Source of the DNA: Streptococcus sp. WB01_FAA12
GTDB taxonomy: Bacteria > Bacillota > Bacilli > Lactobacillales > Streptococcaceae
Direction: 5' to 3'
NCBI RefSeq assembly: GCF_012843315.1
Contig: NZ_JABAEX010000001.1
Location: forward strand, 744,001 to 808,000
Length of the DNA stretch: 64,000 nucleotides
Shown here: piece by piece, positions 61,850 through 64,000 of the stretch
Position numbering within the stretch: the first letter of the stretch is position 1
How the letters are laid out: each line of letters opens with the position of its first letter
Translations under genes and position numbers: made by a program
The notes under the pieces: model-generated
Databases searched by the model: none
The model's input: only the letters and a program-made list of their open reading frames with translations
Told to the model about the DNA's origin: nothing

Positions 61850-62777
61850 CAAATCGTTCTCCTACAGTCAATGTTCGTCCAACTCCGTTGAGGAAGGAAG
61901 CAATGTCCATCTTAGGTTTACCAGCTGGCTGCACTTGCTTGAGAGATAAAGCTCCTTCTGCCGCTGCAACGATCAATTCTTTCTTGCCAATAGAAAGGAT
62001 CTCCCCTAGATTGCCCTGACCTTCTACTGGTAGGGCTTCATAGATCTTGAAGCGGTCTCCCTTGAGAAAAGTATGGGCAACAGGCCAAGGATTCATCCCA
62101 CGAATTTGGTTGAAGAGTTGACGATTGGTTTTAGTCCAATCGAGTTTCTCTTCTTCTGGCTTGATATTTGGCGAGAAAGTGACTTGACTAGGATCTTGTG
62201 GTTCAGGTTGGATTTCTCCTGCTAGGTAGTCAGGTAGCGTATCCAATAGCAAGTCACGACCAACAACCGCCAATTTCTCAAACAAGGTTCCAACGTTGTC
62301 ATCATCAGTGATGGGAATACTGCGACGAGAAATCATATCTCCTGCATCCATTTCCTTGACCATCTCCATGATGGTCACACCAGCTTCCTCATCCCCTTGA
62401 ATCAAGGCATAATGAATAGGGGCGCCACCACGGTGTTTAGGAAGAAGGGAAGCGTGAACGTTGACCGCAAAATCCATGCTATCAAGAAGTTTACTTGGGA
62501 GAAACTGTCCAAAAGCAGCGGTCACAATCCCATCCGCCCCTAAATTCATGATAGCTTCCAGCTCTGGGCTTCCAGATAATTTTTCAGGCTGGTAAATGGG
62601 AAGACCTGCTTCTTTGGCAGCCTGCTTGACTGGGGTTTCTTGGATCACTTTTTTACGGCCGACAGCGCGGTCTGGCTGGGTCACAACAGCTAGGATCTCG
62701 TAACGATCATCTGATAACAAACCCTTCAAAACTGTTGCTGAAAAGTCGGGGGTCCCCATAAAGATTAGTTTTGTCAT
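61842..62777 (-). CDS. fmt: Methionyl-tRNA formyltransferase
   Basis: 311 residues. It formylates initiator Met-tRNA using 10-formyl-THF. The N-terminal Rossmann domain starts with [10 protein letters not shown] and carries the signature [20 protein letters not shown] (about 106-125) with the catalytic Asn and His, then the Asp in EMDAGDMIS (about 143). The C-terminal OB-type domain (about 205-311) is present. It lies 12 bases after priA and overlaps rsmB. Confidence 0.97.
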   Translation of the reverse strand: MTKLIFMGTPDFSATVLKGLLSDDRYEILAVVTQPDRAVGRKKVIQETPVKQAAKEAGLPIYQPEKLSGSPELEAIMNLGADGIVTAAFGQFLPSKLLDSMDFAVNVHASLLPKHRGGAPIHYALIQGDEEAGVTIMEMVKEMDAGDMISRRSIPITDDDNVGTLFEKLAVVGRDLLLDTLPDYLAGEIQPEPQDPSQVTFSPNIKPEEEKLDWTKTNRQLFNQIRGMNPWPVAHTFLKGDRFKIYEALPVEGQGNLGEILSIGKKELIVAAAEGALSLKQVQPAGKPKMDIASFLNGVGRTLTVGERFGD

Positions 62778-62789
62778 TTCTTCTCCTTC

Positions 62790-64000
62790 TTATAAAAATT
62801 GCTGCGGTTCGTGGTCAATGCTGAGACGAAGCTCGCTATTTTCCCGTTCTTGAGTCAAGGCCAAGACCTGATTGAGGGTTGGACCCAGCTCATCTTCTAA
62901 ACGGTATTTAATCAAAATCTGGTAATGATAAAGGTTGTGGGTGCGTGCAATGGGTTTTGGTGTCGGTCCAAGGATTTTACTAGTTTCCGATAAACCTGAG
63001 CGCAAAATTCCCATGACCTCATAGGCACGCTTGACAACCTCTTCTTCTTTCTTGTGAGAGAGGGTAATCCCAATAGTGAAATAATAAGGCGGATAGCCGA
63101 GTTGGCGCCTGATACTCATTTCATAAGCGTAAAAGCCTTCATAGTCCTGTTCCTTGGCAAAACGAATGGCATAATGCTTGGGATTGTAAGACTGGATCAA
63201 GACCTGCCCAGCCTTTTCCGCACGTCCTGCCCGACCAGCCACCTGAGTTAAGAGTTGGAAGGTTCTCTCAGAAGAACGGAAATCAGGCAGATTCAAGGCC
63301 GTATCTGCATTAAGAACTCCGACCAGAGTCACATTTGGAAAATCCAAGCCCTTGGCAATCATCTGAGTTCCCAACAAGATATCTGCTTCCCCTCGGCCAA
63401 ACTGGTCAAGAAGAGCTTGGTGACTACCCTTCCTGCGGGTCGTATCCACATCCATCCGCAGAATGCGGGCCTGAGGAAAGAGCTCTGCTAGCTCATCGTA
63501 GGCTTTCTGAGTCCCTGTACCGTAGTAGCGAATGCTGCGACTCTGACAGTTGGGACAGACATGAGGAATTCCCTTGGAAAAGCCACAGTAATGGCAGTTC
63601 ATGGTCTTGGTATCCATGTGGAGAGTCAGAGAAATATCACAGTTGGGACAGCTATCTACCGTCCCACACTCCCGACACATAACAAAGCTAGAATAACCCC
63701 GACGGTTGAGCATGAGGACTACCTGCTCTTTTTTATCCAGTCGGTCTTGGATAGCTTCTAGCAAAGGAGGGGTAAAGTTTGATGTCTCATTCTGCCCGAT
63801 ATAGTCCCGAAAGTCAATCACTTGAACCTCAGGAATGGTAGCTAAAGGATTGGCCCGTTGGGTCAGACGTAAGTGTTGATAGACTCCTTTTCCAGCACGC
63901 GCACGGCTCTCTAAGCTCGGTGTTGCCGAACCAAGGACTAGGACTGCTTGATTGTACTGGGCCCGTAAGATGGCTACCTCTCTAGCATGATAACGGGGAT
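62790..64000 (-). CDS. priA: Primosomal protein N' (PriA helicase), 5' part outside window
   Basis: The frame is open from the window edge to a stop at 62790, about 403 codons, so only the C-terminal half is here (full PriA is about 800 residues). The first residues seen (RYHAREVAILRAQ, then VLVLGSATPSLES) are helicase motifs near III. Next is the zinc-binding domain with eight Cys in four pairs (CRECG, CPNC, CHYCG, CPNC). The C-terminal helicase motifs follow: LLGTQMIAKGLDFPNVTLVG and QVAGRAGRAEKAG. PriA restarts stalled replication forks. The internal valine at 63821 could be mistaken for a start but is not one. Confidence 0.97.
   Translation of the reverse strand, partial: PRYHAREVAILRAQYNQAVLVLGSATPSLESRARAGKGVYQHLRLTQRANPLATIPEVQVIDFRDYIGQNETSNFTPPLLEAIQDRLDKKEQVVLMLNRRGYSSFVMCRECGTVDSCPNCDISLTLHMDTKTMNCHYCGFSKGIPHVCPNCQSRSIRYYGTGTQKAYDELAELFPQARILRMDVDTTRRKGSHQALLDQFGRGEADILLGTQMIAKGLDFPNVTLVGVLNADTALNLPDFRSSERTFQLLTQVAGRAGRAEKAGQVLIQSYNPKHYAIRFAKEQDYEGFYAYEMSIRRQLGYPPYYFTIGITLSHKKEEEVVKRAYEVMGILRSGLSETSKILGPTPKPIARTHNLYHYQILIKYRLEDELGPTLNQVLALTQERENSELRLSIDHEPQQFL

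Noticed and set aside
63821-63823. PriA start near 63821
   Set aside because: The codon is an internal GTG; the helicase frame continues upstream to the window edge with recognisable motifs.

Overview
This 64 kb window looks like the chromosome of a mitis-group Streptococcus (S. mitis/S. oralis-like). The evidence is the low-GC codon use, close resemblance of many products to pneumococcal proteins (PsaBCA, PepO, MsmK, ScrKABR, StkP/PhpP, MvaS/MvaA), a canonical pneumococcal-type BOX repeat after scrR, and a MtaR-type MET-box upstream of metE. From what I recall of the pneumococcal map, several blocks (TCS01-thrS, pepO-psa-tpx, rel-dtd, metE-metF-pnp-cysE-cysS, scr, mva-stkP-fmt-priA) are locally conserved but joined differently, and psaR here sits directly after tpx. 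The species call is inference; no rRNA or tRNA gene was seen.

Layout. 1-5.3 kb: a truncated membrane-protein gene, an Rrf2 regulator, a metallophosphoesterase, a small membrane protein, then a threonine-type T-box leader driving an unknown P-loop kinase and thrS. 5.4-8.8 kb: a DUF389 membrane protein, a decayed DUF898 gene (one nonsense codon plus one frameshift), a possible 31-residue membrane ORF, and a BceRS-type two-component system. 9-12.5 kb: a TetR regulator with two near-identical operator palindromes and a membrane-anchored flavoreductase-like target, a Mbeg1-like lipase and an MBL-fold hydrolase. 12.5-18.5 kb: pepO and the manganese locus psaBCA-tpx-psaR, with a PsaR-type palindrome over the psa promoter. 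18.5-23 kb: dtd-rel and msmK. 23-30 kb: the pnp-cysE-phosphorylase-reductase-cysS-mrnC-PucR-type regulator operon behind a long leader. 30-34.5 kb: metE-metF, plus a UV-endonuclease-like gene and a DUF1722 gene.

34.6-47.3 kb is a defence island, all on the minus strand: hsdM, a RhuM-family gene, hsdS, an anticodon nuclease of the PrrC family, hsdR, then AbiH and a superfamily-2 helicase with a predicted membrane hairpin. The order hsdM-(rhuM)-hsdS-prrC-hsdR is that of the E. coli prr locus with RhuM added. The HsdS is unusual: 618 residues, three target-recognition domains instead of two, and a perfect 3x12-bp repeat coding for TSEL in its first spacer helix, like the TAEL spacer of EcoR124I. 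This is the most interesting part of the window: a DNA-restriction system probably coupled to a tRNA-cleaving suicide response.

47.4-64 kb: a VTT-family membrane protein, the sucrose genes scrK, scrA and scrBR with CcpA/ScrR-like sites in the scrA-scrB intergenic region, a BOX element, mvaS-mvaA, a split ThrE-type exporter, and the priA-fmt-rsmB-phpP-stkP operon (priA cut by the window end). This StkP has three PASTA repeats and a Ser/Thr/Asn-rich tail rather than the four repeats known for S. pneumoniae.
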